64,000 nt of DNA, taken from Arthrobacter sp. FW306-07-I. GTDB taxonomy: Bacteria; Actinomycetota; Actinomycetes; Actinomycetales; Micrococcaceae. The notes beneath the pieces were generated by a model, which had not been told where the DNA came from, did not search any database, and saw only the letters and a program-made list of their open reading frames with translations. Location of the stretch: contig NZ_CP084550.1 in assembly GCF_021800405.1 (NCBI RefSeq), positions 4,092,001-4,156,000 on the forward strand, in the 5' to 3' direction. Below, piece after piece: positions 9,528 to 17,848 of this stretch. How positions within the stretch are numbered: the stretch's first letter is position 1; the number at the start of each line of letters is the position of its first letter. A program made the position numbers and the translations under genes.

Positions 9528-10409
9528 ATGACCCAGACCCCAACGGACAGCCGCACGGAAAACGAAGGCACCGCCGTCGAAGCAGGCTCCAAGGCAACCG
9601 AACGCTTCGCCGCGTCAGGCAAGCTCTCCCGGGTGGATGTATCCAAGGAACGGGTGAGCCTGCTGGCCGGCGCACTGATCAAGGCCGCCAACGACATCGT
9701 CGTGGAGCACCAGGTCACCTATGAGGAATACAACGCCCTTAAAGCATGGCTGATCAAGGTGGGCACGGACGGTGAATGGCCGCTGTTCCTCGACGTCTGG
9801 CTTGAACACACCGTTGAGGACGTGAACTCCCAGGACCGACCCGGCACCGTGGGCACCATCGAGGGCCCCTACTACGTCCCCAACTCCCCGGAACTCCAGA
9901 CGCCTGCCACCGTGGAAATGCGCGACGACGAAGAGGGCACCCCGCTGCGGTTCACCGGCCAGTTCACCGACACCGACGGCAACCCCATCCAGGGTGCCCA
10001 GGTGGAGATCTGGCACGCGGACGCCGCCGGTTTCTACTCCCAGTACGCCCCGGGCATGCCCGAGTGGCTCTTCCGGGCCACCGTCAAGGCCTCGGACGAC
10101 GGCCGGTTCGAGATCAACACCATGCGTCCGGCGCCCTACCAGATCCCCACGGACGGCGCCTGCGGACAGCTGATCAACGCCGCGGGCTGGCACGCCTGGC
10201 GTCCGGCGCACATCCACATCAAGGTGTCCGCGCCGGGCTACGAGCCGGTCACGCAGCAGCTGTACTTCCCCGGCGACCCCCACAACGCGGACGACATCGC
10301 CTCGGCGGTGAAGCCTGAACTGATGCTGGACCCCCGCCCCCGTTCCGACGGAAAGGGCGAGGAAGTAGTTTATGACTACGTCCTGGCAAAGCAGGGCCAG
10401 AAGAAGTAG
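9528..10409 (+). CDS. catA: catechol 1,2-dioxygenase CatA
   Basis: 293 aa intradiol dioxygenase. An N-terminal helical dimerisation domain comes first, then the catalytic domain with GPYYVPNSP (first iron Tyr), MRPAPYQIP (second Tyr), and WRPAHIHIKVSAPGY with the two iron His residues. It opens catechol to cis,cis-muconate, linking BenD to CatB. I chose the ATG at 9528 because of AAGGTGGA 8 bases upstream; the longer open frame crosses the promoter region. A strong terminator follows at 10437. Confidence 0.95.
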   Translation: MTQTPTDSRTENEGTAVEAGSKATERFAASGKLSRVDVSKERVSLLAGALIKAANDIVVEHQVTYEEYNALKAWLIKVGTDGEWPLFLDVWLEHTVEDVNSQDRPGTVGTIEGPYYVPNSPELQTPATVEMRDDEEGTPLRFTGQFTDTDGNPIQGAQVEIWHADAAGFYSQYAPGMPEWLFRATVKASDDGRFEINTMRPAPYQIPTDGACGQLINAAGWHAWRPAHIHIKVSAPGYEPVTQQLYFPGDPHNADDIASAVKPELMLDPRPRSDGKGEEVVYDYVLAKQGQKK

Positions 10410-10436
10410 CACGCAAACTGGGAGATACCCCCGCAC

Positions 10437-10479
10437 GGAGGCGCTCCGGAGCTGATGCTTCGGAGCGCCTCCGGTTTTT
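10437..10479 (+). terminator. intrinsic terminator after catA
   Basis: A perfect 12-bp stem, GGAGGCGCTCCG (10437-10448) with CGGAGCGCCTCC (10461-10472), loop of 12 bases, followed by GGTTTTT. It separates catA from benE. Confidence 0.9.
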
Positions 10480-10500
10480 CCGCGCCAGCCAGGAGTTCCG

Positions 10501-11778
10501 ATGAGCCATACCCGCCCCGACCCGGCCGCCACATCCGCCGGGTCAGCCCCGCCGGCGCCGGAACCCCTGTTGGAGCGCCCAGGGGTCAGGCCCGCAGGTC
10601 CGCGCCGGGTTCTTCGCGACCTGGGCCTGTCGTACGTCTCCAACGGGGCAATCGGGCTCATCTTCGCGGCGTCCGGACCCATCGCCGTCACCCTGGCCGT
10701 CGGGACGGCCGGCGGCCTGACCCAGGGCCAACTGTCGTCCTGGGTTTTTGGCATCCTTTTCTCGGGCGGCGCGGCGACCCTGCTGATGTCGCTCATTTAC
10801 CGGCAGCCCCTGGGCTTCGCGTGGTCCATCCCTGGCACGGTGCTCCTGGGGCCGTCCCTTCAGCACCTGGCCTTCCCCGAAGTCGTCGGGGCCTTCTTCA
10901 CCTCCGGCGTGCTGATCCTAGCCCTGGGCGCCACCGGGGTGGTGCGCAAAGCCATGGCGCTGGTGCCCATGCCGCTCGTAATGGCCATGGTGGCTGCGGT
11001 GTTCCTGAAGTTCGGCACAGACATCGTCGCCGCAACCCAGGACAACCCGGCCGTGGCTGCTCCGATGGTGGCCGCGTTCCTGGTCCTTACCGCAGTTCCC
11101 ATGCTTGGCAGGTTCCTGCCGCCGGTCCTGGGCACACTGGTGGCGGGCTGCATCGCCGTAGCGGCCAGCGGCCAGTTCAACCTTCCGCCCGGCGGACCGC
11201 TCGTGGCCACCCCGGTTTTCACTGCCCCTGAATTTACGTGGGCTGCCCAGCTCGAGCTGGTGGTTCCGCTGGCCCTCACCGTCCTGTTCGTTCAAAATGG
11301 CCAGGGCATCGCAGTCCTCCGTGCCGCCGGCCATCAGCCGCCCGTGAATGCCTTCGCCATTGCCTCCGGCGCTTTTTCGGTGCTGAACGCCGGCTTCGGC
11401 GCCGTTTCGGCCTGCGTCACAGGCCCCACCAACGCCCTGTTGACCTCGTCCGGGAAGCGGGAGCGCCAATACACGGCCGCCGTGGCGTATGGCCTGCTGG
11501 CCCTGGTGTTCGCTGCTTTTGCTCCCACTCTGACCCGGCTGATGCTCGCCGCGCCCAAGGAGTTTGTGCTGGCGTTGGGCGGCATCGCGATGCTGCGGGC
11601 CCTCCAGCAGGCCTTCGTCGCGGCCTTCGCCACCAGCTTCACCCTGGGCTCGCTGGTGACGTTCGTGGTGACCATCTCCGGCATGAACCTCTTCAACATC
11701 CATGCAGCCTTCTGGGGCCTGGTCATCGGCTACGGGGTGTCCCGCCTGCTGGAGCGCGCGGACCACGCCCAGCCGTGA
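10501..11778 (+). CDS. benE: BenE-family benzoate/H+ symporter
   Basis: 425 aa, almost wholly hydrophobic with about 12 predicted membrane helices. It matches the BenE/benzoate permease pattern: conserved early segment WVFGILFSGGAATL, FAWSIPGTVLL, and a central NAFAIASGAFSVLNAGFGA followed by CVTGPTNALL. AGGAG lies 6 bases before the ATG. It takes benzoate into the cell for the neighbouring ben/cat pathway. It follows catA after a terminator, so it may have its own promoter or be read through at low level. Confidence 0.9.
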   Translation: MSHTRPDPAATSAGSAPPAPEPLLERPGVRPAGPRRVLRDLGLSYVSNGAIGLIFAASGPIAVTLAVGTAGGLTQGQLSSWVFGILFSGGAATLLMSLIYRQPLGFAWSIPGTVLLGPSLQHLAFPEVVGAFFTSGVLILALGATGVVRKAMALVPMPLVMAMVAAVFLKFGTDIVAATQDNPAVAAPMVAAFLVLTAVPMLGRFLPPVLGTLVAGCIAVAASGQFNLPPGGPLVATPVFTAPEFTWAAQLELVVPLALTVLFVQNGQGIAVLRAAGHQPPVNAFAIASGAFSVLNAGFGAVSACVTGPTNALLTSSGKRERQYTAAVAYGLLALVFAAFAPTLTRLMLAAPKEFVLALGGIAMLRALQQAFVAAFATSFTLGSLVTFVVTISGMNLFNIHAAFWGLVIGYGVSRLLERADHAQP

Positions 11779-12154
11779 GGCGGGAACGGGCGCGTGCCAC
11801 AGAACCCGGCGGGGATTCTTCCGTGTCAGCGCGGGTCCGGTTCAACCGCCAGGCCAGCCGGTGCAGGAAAGTTGCTGTCCTGCTCCGGAACGCCAACCAC
11901 GCCCGCCGCTTCCACCCGGGCTTCGCGATGACCTGTGGGGCGTGTGGCAGTGCGCTCCCGCCGGCGCGGATGGCGCCCGCAAACAAGAGGGCAACGAGGC
12001 TTGCGCTTTCCATCTTTCTCCAAGCTGTACTGATAAATCCCGGGTGTACCAGTACCCTGCCCGGCAGAAGAAGGCTTCAAACATCAATCGACAGGCCGGC
12101 AAGTACGCCGCTCCATGGTTAGGCAGGTGCAGTGTTAGGCAATAGTCTGGCCAG
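11779..12154. other. intergenic region benE - TetR gene
   Basis: 376 bases without a supported gene. Small open frames exist on both strands but have no ribosome binding site or recognisable product. It probably carries the promoter of the TetR gene near its right end; no clear operator or terminator was found. Confidence 0.5.
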
Positions 12155-12769
12155 ATGGGGACCAGTGCCGTGAACTCGGGCGAACAGACTGACAGGCAAT
12201 CGCGCATCCTTGACGCAGCAATGGACCTGCTGTCCCGGCACGGTATTTCGGGCGTCAGTATGCGGGCAGTGGCGCGCGAAGCCGGCGTGGCGCTGGGCCT
12301 GGTCAACTACTACTTTGATGACAAGACCACCCTGATCCGGGCAGCCCTGGGCAGGGTGGATGAACACGATCTCTTGCTCGTTGCGCCGGACCCGTCGGTG
12401 CCTCCCGATGAGCAGCTTCGGAAGGCGCTCCGGCGGGTGGCAGCCGCCGACCTGCTCACCACCCGCTACCTGTCCCTGCGCCTGCATCTTTGGGCCCTGG
12501 CCCAAGCCGACGAAGATTACGCGCAGATCAACGCCGCCGCCTTTGACCGGTACATCGACGGGCTCGCCGCGCTGGTGTCCAGCGCCAAGCCCGACCTGCC
12601 CTGGCTGGCGTGCAGGGAGCGGGCTTCGGACATCGTGGTCATCCAAAACGGCATGTGGCTGACGGCGCTGCTCGGGGTGGACAAGGCCTCCATTCAACGA
12701 AGTATCACGCGGACGGAAGAGATCGCGTTCGCGCCGATCCCCCATCCTGACCGGGGCGAAAGAGACTAA
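12155..12769 (+). CDS. TetR-family regulator (BetI-like) of choline genes
   Basis: 204 aa. The N-terminal TetR HTH is at about residues 15-60 (ILDAAMDLLSRHG, then GVSMRAVAREAGVALGLVNYYF), followed by a variable helical effector domain. It is immediately upstream of the betaine aldehyde dehydrogenase and choline oxidase genes, with a double 16-bp palindrome between, so it is the likely repressor that is released by choline or an intermediate. Function as BetI analogue is inferred from position. Start ATG at 12155; a GTG 15 bases later is an alternative. Confidence 0.85.
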   Translation: MGTSAVNSGEQTDRQSRILDAAMDLLSRHGISGVSMRAVAREAGVALGLVNYYFDDKTTLIRAALGRVDEHDLLLVAPDPSVPPDEQLRKALRRVAAADLLTTRYLSLRLHLWALAQADEDYAQINAAAFDRYIDGLAALVSSAKPDLPWLACRERASDIVVIQNGMWLTALLGVDKASIQRSITRTEEIAFAPIPHPDRGERD

Positions 12770-12833
12770 AAACGCGGGGCCGGACGACGCCTAAAGCGCC
12801 GGCCGCAAGGCAACCGTAGCTGCATGAGCAGCA

Positions 12834-12873
12834 TTGAACAAGTGTTCAAGAAATCTATTGAACACTTGTTCAA
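12834..12873. promoter_or_regulatory. tandem palindromic operator for the choline operon
   Basis: Two copies of a 16-bp perfect-type palindrome, TTGAACAAGTGTTCAA (12834-12849) and its complement form TTGAACACTTGTTCAA (12858-12873), separated by 8 bases (24 bp centre to centre, the whole 40 bp also nearly palindromic). This is the size and form of a TetR operator and it lies between the TetR gene and its presumed target. Confidence 0.85.
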
Positions 12874-12886
12874 AGTGCATTACTGT
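12858..12886 (+). promoter_or_regulatory. promoter for betaine aldehyde dehydrogenase / choline oxidase
   Basis: TTGAAC (12858-12863) as -35, 17-base spacer, TACTGT (12881-12886) as -10. The second operator palindrome covers the -35 and spacer, which would give direct repression. The predicted start of transcription is within a few bases of the ATG at 12894, which lacks a Shine-Dalgarno sequence, so the message may be leaderless. Confidence 0.55.
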
Positions 12887-12893
12887 CCTCCGT

Positions 12894-14432
12894 ATGACTT
12901 ACGCCACATCAACGCAGGACCTTGTTCCAGGCGTCGAAACCGACACAGCGTCCACCCTGTTCATCAACGGCAAGTGGGAACCGGCATCCTCCGGCGCTGT
13001 ACGCGAAATCCGGAATCCGGCCGACGGCGAACTGGCGGCCATCGTCTCCGAGGCCGGCCGGGCGGACGCTGAACGCGCCATCGCTGCCGCCCGCTCCGCC
13101 TTCGACTCCGGCGTCTGGTCCGGCGTTCCGGCACCGGAGCGCGGCGCCTTCCTCCTGAAGGTTGCCGCCGGGCTGCGCGAACGCCGGGAAGAGTTCGCCC
13201 GCGCTGAGTCCCTGGACACCGGCAAGCGGATGGTGGAAAGCCGCATCGATATGGACGACATCGCCGCCTGCTTCGAATACTTCGGCAGGCTTGCCGGGCA
13301 GCAGGCGGGCCGCGTGGTGGACGCCGGGGACCCCGCCGTCGTGAGCAGGATCGTCTACGAACCCGTGGGTGTCTGCGGCCTCATCACGCCCTGGAACTAC
13401 CCCCTCCTCCAGGCCGCGTGGAAGATCGCCCCGGCCCTCGCCGCCGGCTGCACCTTCGTCCTCAAGCCCTCCGAGCTCACCCCGTCCACCAGCATCCTGG
13501 CCATGCAGCTGCTGCAGGACCTCGGCCTGCCGGACGGCGTGGCCAACCTCGTCACCGGCACCGGCCCGGAGGCGGGCGCACCGCTTTCGGAACACCCCGC
13601 CGTCGACCTCGTCTCCTTCACCGGCGGCCTGGAAACCGGCAAGCGCATCGCCGCTGCCGCCGCCGGCACCGTCAAGAAGGTGGCCCTGGAGCTTGGCGGC
13701 AAGAACCCCAACGTGGTCTTCGCCGACGCCGACTTCGACGCCGCCGTGGACAACGCCCTCAACGGCGCGTTCGTCCACTCCGGCCAGGTCTGCTCCGCCG
13801 GGGCCCGGCTGCTGGTGGAGGAATCCATCGCCGAACGCTTCGTGGACGAGCTGGTCCGCCGCGCCCAGGACATCAAGCTCGGCGGCCCCTTCGATGACGC
13901 CGCCGAAACCGGCCCCCTTATTTCCGCCGCGCACCGGGACAAGGTGCACGCCTACGTCCAGCGCGGCATCCAGGAGGGTGCACGGCTGCGCACCGGCGGC
14001 GCCGCGCCGCAGGGAGAGAAGTACGACGCCGGGTTCTACTACCAGCCGACCATCCTGGACCAGGTGCAACGCGGGATGTCCGTGGTCACCGACGAGGCAT
14101 TCGGCCCGGTGGTTACCGTGGAAACATTCCGCACCGAGGACGAGGCCGTCGCCACTGCCAACGACACCATCTACGGCCTGGCCGGCGCGGTCTGGACGCA
14201 GGACGCCGGCAAGGCGCAGCGCGTGGCATCCCGGCTGCGGCACGGCACCATCTGGATCAACGACTACCACCCTTACCTCCCCCAGGCCGAGTGGGGCGGC
14301 TTCGGCCAGTCCGGCGTCGGCCGCGAGCTTGGCCCCACGGGCCTGGCCGAATACCAGGAAGCCAAGCACATCTACCAGAACACCAGCCCGCAGGTCACCG
14401 GCTGGTTTGCTGACCACGGCAAGGAGAACTAG
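12894..14432 (+). CDS. betB: betaine-aldehyde dehydrogenase (NAD(P)-dependent ALDH)
   Basis: 512 aa aldehyde dehydrogenase. Family marks are the substrate-channel TPWNYPLLQAAWKIAPALAAG region, KPSELTP, the FTGGLETGKRI nucleotide loop, catalytic Glu in LELGGKNPN, and catalytic Cys in HSGQVCSAG. It oxidises betaine aldehyde to glycine betaine, the second step after choline oxidase. The ATG at 12894 lies just after the promoter; an in-frame codon at 12834 falls inside the operator and was rejected. The stop codon abuts the choline oxidase ATG directly. Other aldehyde substrates are possible, but the neighbour makes betaine aldehyde likely. Confidence 0.9.
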   Translation: MTYATSTQDLVPGVETDTASTLFINGKWEPASSGAVREIRNPADGELAAIVSEAGRADAERAIAAARSAFDSGVWSGVPAPERGAFLLKVAAGLRERREEFARAESLDTGKRMVESRIDMDDIAACFEYFGRLAGQQAGRVVDAGDPAVVSRIVYEPVGVCGLITPWNYPLLQAAWKIAPALAAGCTFVLKPSELTPSTSILAMQLLQDLGLPDGVANLVTGTGPEAGAPLSEHPAVDLVSFTGGLETGKRIAAAAAGTVKKVALELGGKNPNVVFADADFDAAVDNALNGAFVHSGQVCSAGARLLVEESIAERFVDELVRRAQDIKLGGPFDDAAETGPLISAAHRDKVHAYVQRGIQEGARLRTGGAAPQGEKYDAGFYYQPTILDQVQRGMSVVTDEAFGPVVTVETFRTEDEAVATANDTIYGLAGAVWTQDAGKAQRVASRLRHGTIWINDYHPYLPQAEWGGFGQSGVGRELGPTGLAEYQEAKHIYQNTSPQVTGWFADHGKEN

Positions 14433-16073
14433 ATGCACTTCGACAACATCGACGACGCCACCCAACGCGGTTTCGATTACGTCGTCATCGGCGGCGGGTC
14501 CGCGGGTGCCGCCGTGGCCGCCCGGCTGAGCGAGGACCCGGACGTGACCGTGGCCCTCGTGGAGGCAGGCCCGGATGACCGGAACATCCCCGAGATCCTG
14601 CAGCTGGACCGCTGGATGGAGCTGCTGGAATCCGGTTACGACTGGGACTACCCCATCGAGCCGCAGGAAAACGGCAACTCGTTCATGCGGCACGCCCGCG
14701 CCAAAGTGATGGGCGGCTGCTCCAGCCACAACTCCTGCATCGCCTTCTGGGCACCGAGGGAGGACCTGGACGAGTGGGAAGCCAAGTACGGCGCCACCGG
14801 CTGGAACGCCGACGCCGCCTGGCCCCTGTACCAGCGGCTGGAAACCAACGAGGACGCCGGACCGGACGCACCCCACCATGGGGACTCAGGCCCCGTTCAC
14901 CTGATGAACGTGCCCCCGGCGGATCCTGCCGGCGTCGCGCTTCTCGATGCGTGCGAGCAGTCGGGCATCCCCCGCGCCAAATTCAACACCGGAACCACCG
15001 TGGTCAACGGCGCCAACTTCTTCCAGATCAACCGCCGTGCTGACGGCACCCGCGCCTCCAGCTCCGTCTCCTACATCCATCCCATCATCGACCGCCCCAA
15101 CTTCACCCTGCTGACCGGCCTGCGCGCCCGCCAGCTGGTGTTCGACGCGGACAAGCGCTGCACCGGTGTGGACGTGGTGGATTCCGCCTTCGGCCGCACC
15201 CACCGCCTCACCGCGCACCGCGAGGTGGTCCTGTCCACCGGCGCCATCGACTCCCCCAAACTGCTCATGCTCTCCGGCATCGGCCCGGCCGCGCACCTCG
15301 CCCAGCACGGCATCGAGGTCCTGGTGGACTCCCCCGGCGTAGGCGAGCACCTGCAGGACCACCCGGAAGGCGTGGTGCAGTTCGAGGCCAAACAGCCCAT
15401 GGTTCAGACCTCCACCCAGTGGTGGGAGATCGGCATCTTCACTCCCACGGAGGACGGCCTGGACCGCCCCGACCTGATGATGCATTACGGGTCCGTCCCG
15501 TTCGACATGAACACCCTGCGGCACGGCTACCCCACCACGGAGAACGGCTTCAGCCTCACCCCCAACGTCACGCACGCCCGCTCCCGCGGGACGGTCCGGC
15601 TGCGCAGCCGCGACTTCCGCGACAAGCCCATGGTGGACCCGCGCTACTTCACCGACCCCGGGGGCCACGACATGCGCGTCATGGTGGCAGGCATCCGCAA
15701 GGCCCGCGAAATCGCCGCCCAGCCCGCCATGGCGGAATGGACCGGCCGCGAACTCTCACCCGGCGTCGAGGCGCAGACCGACGAGGAGCTTCAGGACTAC
15801 ATCCGCAAGACCCACAACACCGTGTACCACCCGGTGGGCACCGTCCGCATGGGAGCGGACGACGACGGGATGTCACCTTTGGATTCCCGGCTGCGGGTCA
15901 AAGGCGTCACCGGCCTCCGGGTCGCCGACGCGTCCGTCATGCCCGAACACGTCACCGTCAACCCCAACATCACCGTCATGATGATCGGCGAGCGCTGTGC
16001 CGCCCTGATCAAGGCTGATTACGCCGGCGCCGACGCCCTGGAAGAGAAGGAGCTCACCACGTCCCTGGCCTGA
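14433..16073 (+). CDS. codA: choline oxidase CodA (GMC flavoprotein)
   Basis: 546 aa, the same length as the Arthrobacter globiformis enzyme as I recall it, and very similar throughout. FAD motif GGGSAGAA near residue 20; SSHNSC holds the histidine that binds FAD covalently in the known enzyme (His 99); HPVGTVRMG (His 466 region) and NPNITVMM (Asn 510 region) are the catalytic residues. It oxidises choline to betaine aldehyde and on to glycine betaine with O2, making H2O2. It directly follows the aldehyde dehydrogenase stop codon with no gap. Confidence 0.95.
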   Translation: MHFDNIDDATQRGFDYVVIGGGSAGAAVAARLSEDPDVTVALVEAGPDDRNIPEILQLDRWMELLESGYDWDYPIEPQENGNSFMRHARAKVMGGCSSHNSCIAFWAPREDLDEWEAKYGATGWNADAAWPLYQRLETNEDAGPDAPHHGDSGPVHLMNVPPADPAGVALLDACEQSGIPRAKFNTGTTVVNGANFFQINRRADGTRASSSVSYIHPIIDRPNFTLLTGLRARQLVFDADKRCTGVDVVDSAFGRTHRLTAHREVVLSTGAIDSPKLLMLSGIGPAAHLAQHGIEVLVDSPGVGEHLQDHPEGVVQFEAKQPMVQTSTQWWEIGIFTPTEDGLDRPDLMMHYGSVPFDMNTLRHGYPTTENGFSLTPNVTHARSRGTVRLRSRDFRDKPMVDPRYFTDPGGHDMRVMVAGIRKAREIAAQPAMAEWTGRELSPGVEAQTDEELQDYIRKTHNTVYHPVGTVRMGADDDGMSPLDSRLRVKGVTGLRVADASVMPEHVTVNPNITVMMIGERCAALIKADYAGADALEEKELTTSLA

Positions 16074-16088
16074 GCGGCAGGCCTGAAC

Positions 16089-16119
16089 GGGGCCCGCACA
16101 TCCCAACAATGCGGGCCCC
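16089..16119. terminator. hairpin after codA
   Basis: Perfect 10-bp stem GGGGCCCGCA (16089-16098) / TGCGGGCCCC (16110-16119) with an 11-base loop, 15 bases after the codA stop. No T-run follows, so it may be a weak terminator or an mRNA-stabilising hairpin that reduces expression of the following permease. Confidence 0.65.
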
Positions 16120-16189
16120 TCCACCAAGCAATATCCGCCGCACCCCAGGGCGGCCGGCCCATCGTGCTTTTCTGATCTAGGAGTCCATA

Positions 16190-17797
16190 TTGGAACCCAG
16201 CAAGAGTATTGATTCAAGCGGCATGGACGAATTCGGCTACACCCAGACCTTGGACCGAAGCATCGGCAAGTTCGCCAGCTTCGCCGCGGGTGTCAGCTAC
16301 ATCTCCATCCTCACCGGCGTTTTCCAACTGTTTTACTTCGGCTTTTCCATGGCCGGCCCGGCGTACGCCTGGTCCTGGCCCATCGTGTTCGTCGGCCAGC
16401 TGATGGTGGCCCTGTGTTTCGCCGAGTTGGCGGGCCGTTACCCGGTTGCCGGCTCCGTCTACAACTGGGCCAAGCGGCTCGCCTCCGGAACCTCCTCCTG
16501 GCTGGCCGGCTGGCTGCTGCTGTTGTCCTCCATCATGGCCCTGGGCTCCGTGGCCCTGGCCCTGCAGATCACCCTCCCCCAGCTATGGGAGGGCTTCCAG
16601 TTCGTCGGTGACGGCACCGGCCCCTACGACTTCGCCATGAACGGCGTGGTGCTGGCCACCATCATGATCACCATCTCCACGCTGATCAACGCGTTCGGTG
16701 TGAAGCTGATGACCCGGATCAACAGCATCGGCGTCTTCGTGGAGCTCATCGCCGCCGTGCTGCTGGTCCTCGCCCTCGGCTGGCACGTGGTGCGCGGACC
16801 CGAGGTCTTCTTCCAGACCAACGGCTTCGGTGAAGGCAACGACCTTGGCTTCTTCGGCGTCTTCCTGATCGGCGCCATGGCCTCCGGCTACGTCATGTAC
16901 GGCTTCGACACCGCCAGCTCCCTCGGCGAGGAAACCAAGGACCCCAAGAAGACCGCACCCAAGGCCATCCTGCGGGCTGTCACGGCGTCCTTCGTGCTCG
17001 GCGGGCTAATCCTGCTGTTCGGCATCCTGGCCGCCCCGGACCTCGCGGACCCCCAAGTGGGATCTCCCGACGGCGGGCTGCAGCACATCGTGCTCTCCGT
17101 CCTGGGTGGACCCTTCGGCAAGGCCTTCCTGGCCTGCATCGTGGTGGCCGTGGTGGTCTGCACCCTGGCCGTGCACGCCGCCGCCATCCGCATGATGTTC
17201 GCCATGGCCCGCGACAACAACCTGCCTTTCAGCCGGCAGCTCAGCAAGGTGGACCCGGTCCGCAGGACCCCCACGGTCGCCGCGATCGTCATCGGCATCA
17301 TGGCGGTCATCCCGCTGCTGGTCAACGTCATGCAACCGGCCATCTTCACCATCCTGTCCAGCATCAGCATCGTGCTGATCTACCTGTCCTACCTCCTGGT
17401 CACGGTGCCCCTGCTGCGCAAGCGGTTCGCCAGGAAGTGGCCCATCCTGGATGACGGTTCCGAGCCCGGGTTCTGCATGGGCAAGTGGGGGCTGCCCGTG
17501 AACATCCTGGCCGTCCTGTGGGGTGCCGCCATGACCATCAACCTGGTCTGGCCGCGACCGGAGATCTACAACTCGGTGCCGCCGTTCGAGTGGTACCTGC
17601 AGTGGGGCGGGGTGATGTTCGTGGCTGCCGTGGTTGTCGGCGGGGCCCTGCTCTACCGCCTGAAGATCCGGCACCAGACCGGCGTGCTGGCCGAGCACGC
17701 CGCAGCCGTGTCCGCCCATCCGTCGTCCAATGACCCTCGGTATGACGCAGCGGAGGAAGTGGCGCCGGCCAACGCGGTCCTGGCAACCGAAGGCTAG
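16190..17797 (+). CDS. APC-superfamily amino acid/choline-type permease
   Basis: 535 aa with about 12 hydrophobic helices. The N-terminal pattern FAAGVSYISILTGVFQLFYFG plus CFAELAGRYPVAGSVYNWAK fits the APC amino acid/GABA-permease branch. TTG at 16190 is used because TAGGAG lies 8 bases before it; an ATG 33 bases later is an alternative. It lies downstream of codA after a hairpin and may import choline, betaine or a related amine. This substrate is inferred only from position; the same family imports amino acids and polyamines. Confidence 0.85.
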   Translation: MEPSKSIDSSGMDEFGYTQTLDRSIGKFASFAAGVSYISILTGVFQLFYFGFSMAGPAYAWSWPIVFVGQLMVALCFAELAGRYPVAGSVYNWAKRLASGTSSWLAGWLLLLSSIMALGSVALALQITLPQLWEGFQFVGDGTGPYDFAMNGVVLATIMITISTLINAFGVKLMTRINSIGVFVELIAAVLLVLALGWHVVRGPEVFFQTNGFGEGNDLGFFGVFLIGAMASGYVMYGFDTASSLGEETKDPKKTAPKAILRAVTASFVLGGLILLFGILAAPDLADPQVGSPDGGLQHIVLSVLGGPFGKAFLACIVVAVVVCTLAVHAAAIRMMFAMARDNNLPFSRQLSKVDPVRRTPTVAAIVIGIMAVIPLLVNVMQPAIFTILSSISIVLIYLSYLLVTVPLLRKRFARKWPILDDGSEPGFCMGKWGLPVNILAVLWGAAMTINLVWPRPEIYNSVPPFEWYLQWGGVMFVAAVVVGGALLYRLKIRHQTGVLAEHAAAVSAHPSSNDPRYDAAEEVAPANAVLATEG

Positions 17798-17812
17798 CAA
17801 CACCACATCAAT

Positions 17813-17848
17813 AAAGGTCGACGGCGGCACTCGCTTGGCGGTTTCTAG
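17813..17848. repeat. left arm of a long palindrome split by IS30
   Basis: AAAGGTCGACGGCGGCACTC (17813-17832) is the exact reverse complement of 19522-19541. Both arms end inward at CTAG (17845-17848 and 19507-19510). Without the IS the site would be an approximately 67-bp imperfect palindrome centred on CTAG with outer A/T runs, which looks like a bidirectional terminator. Confidence 0.85.
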
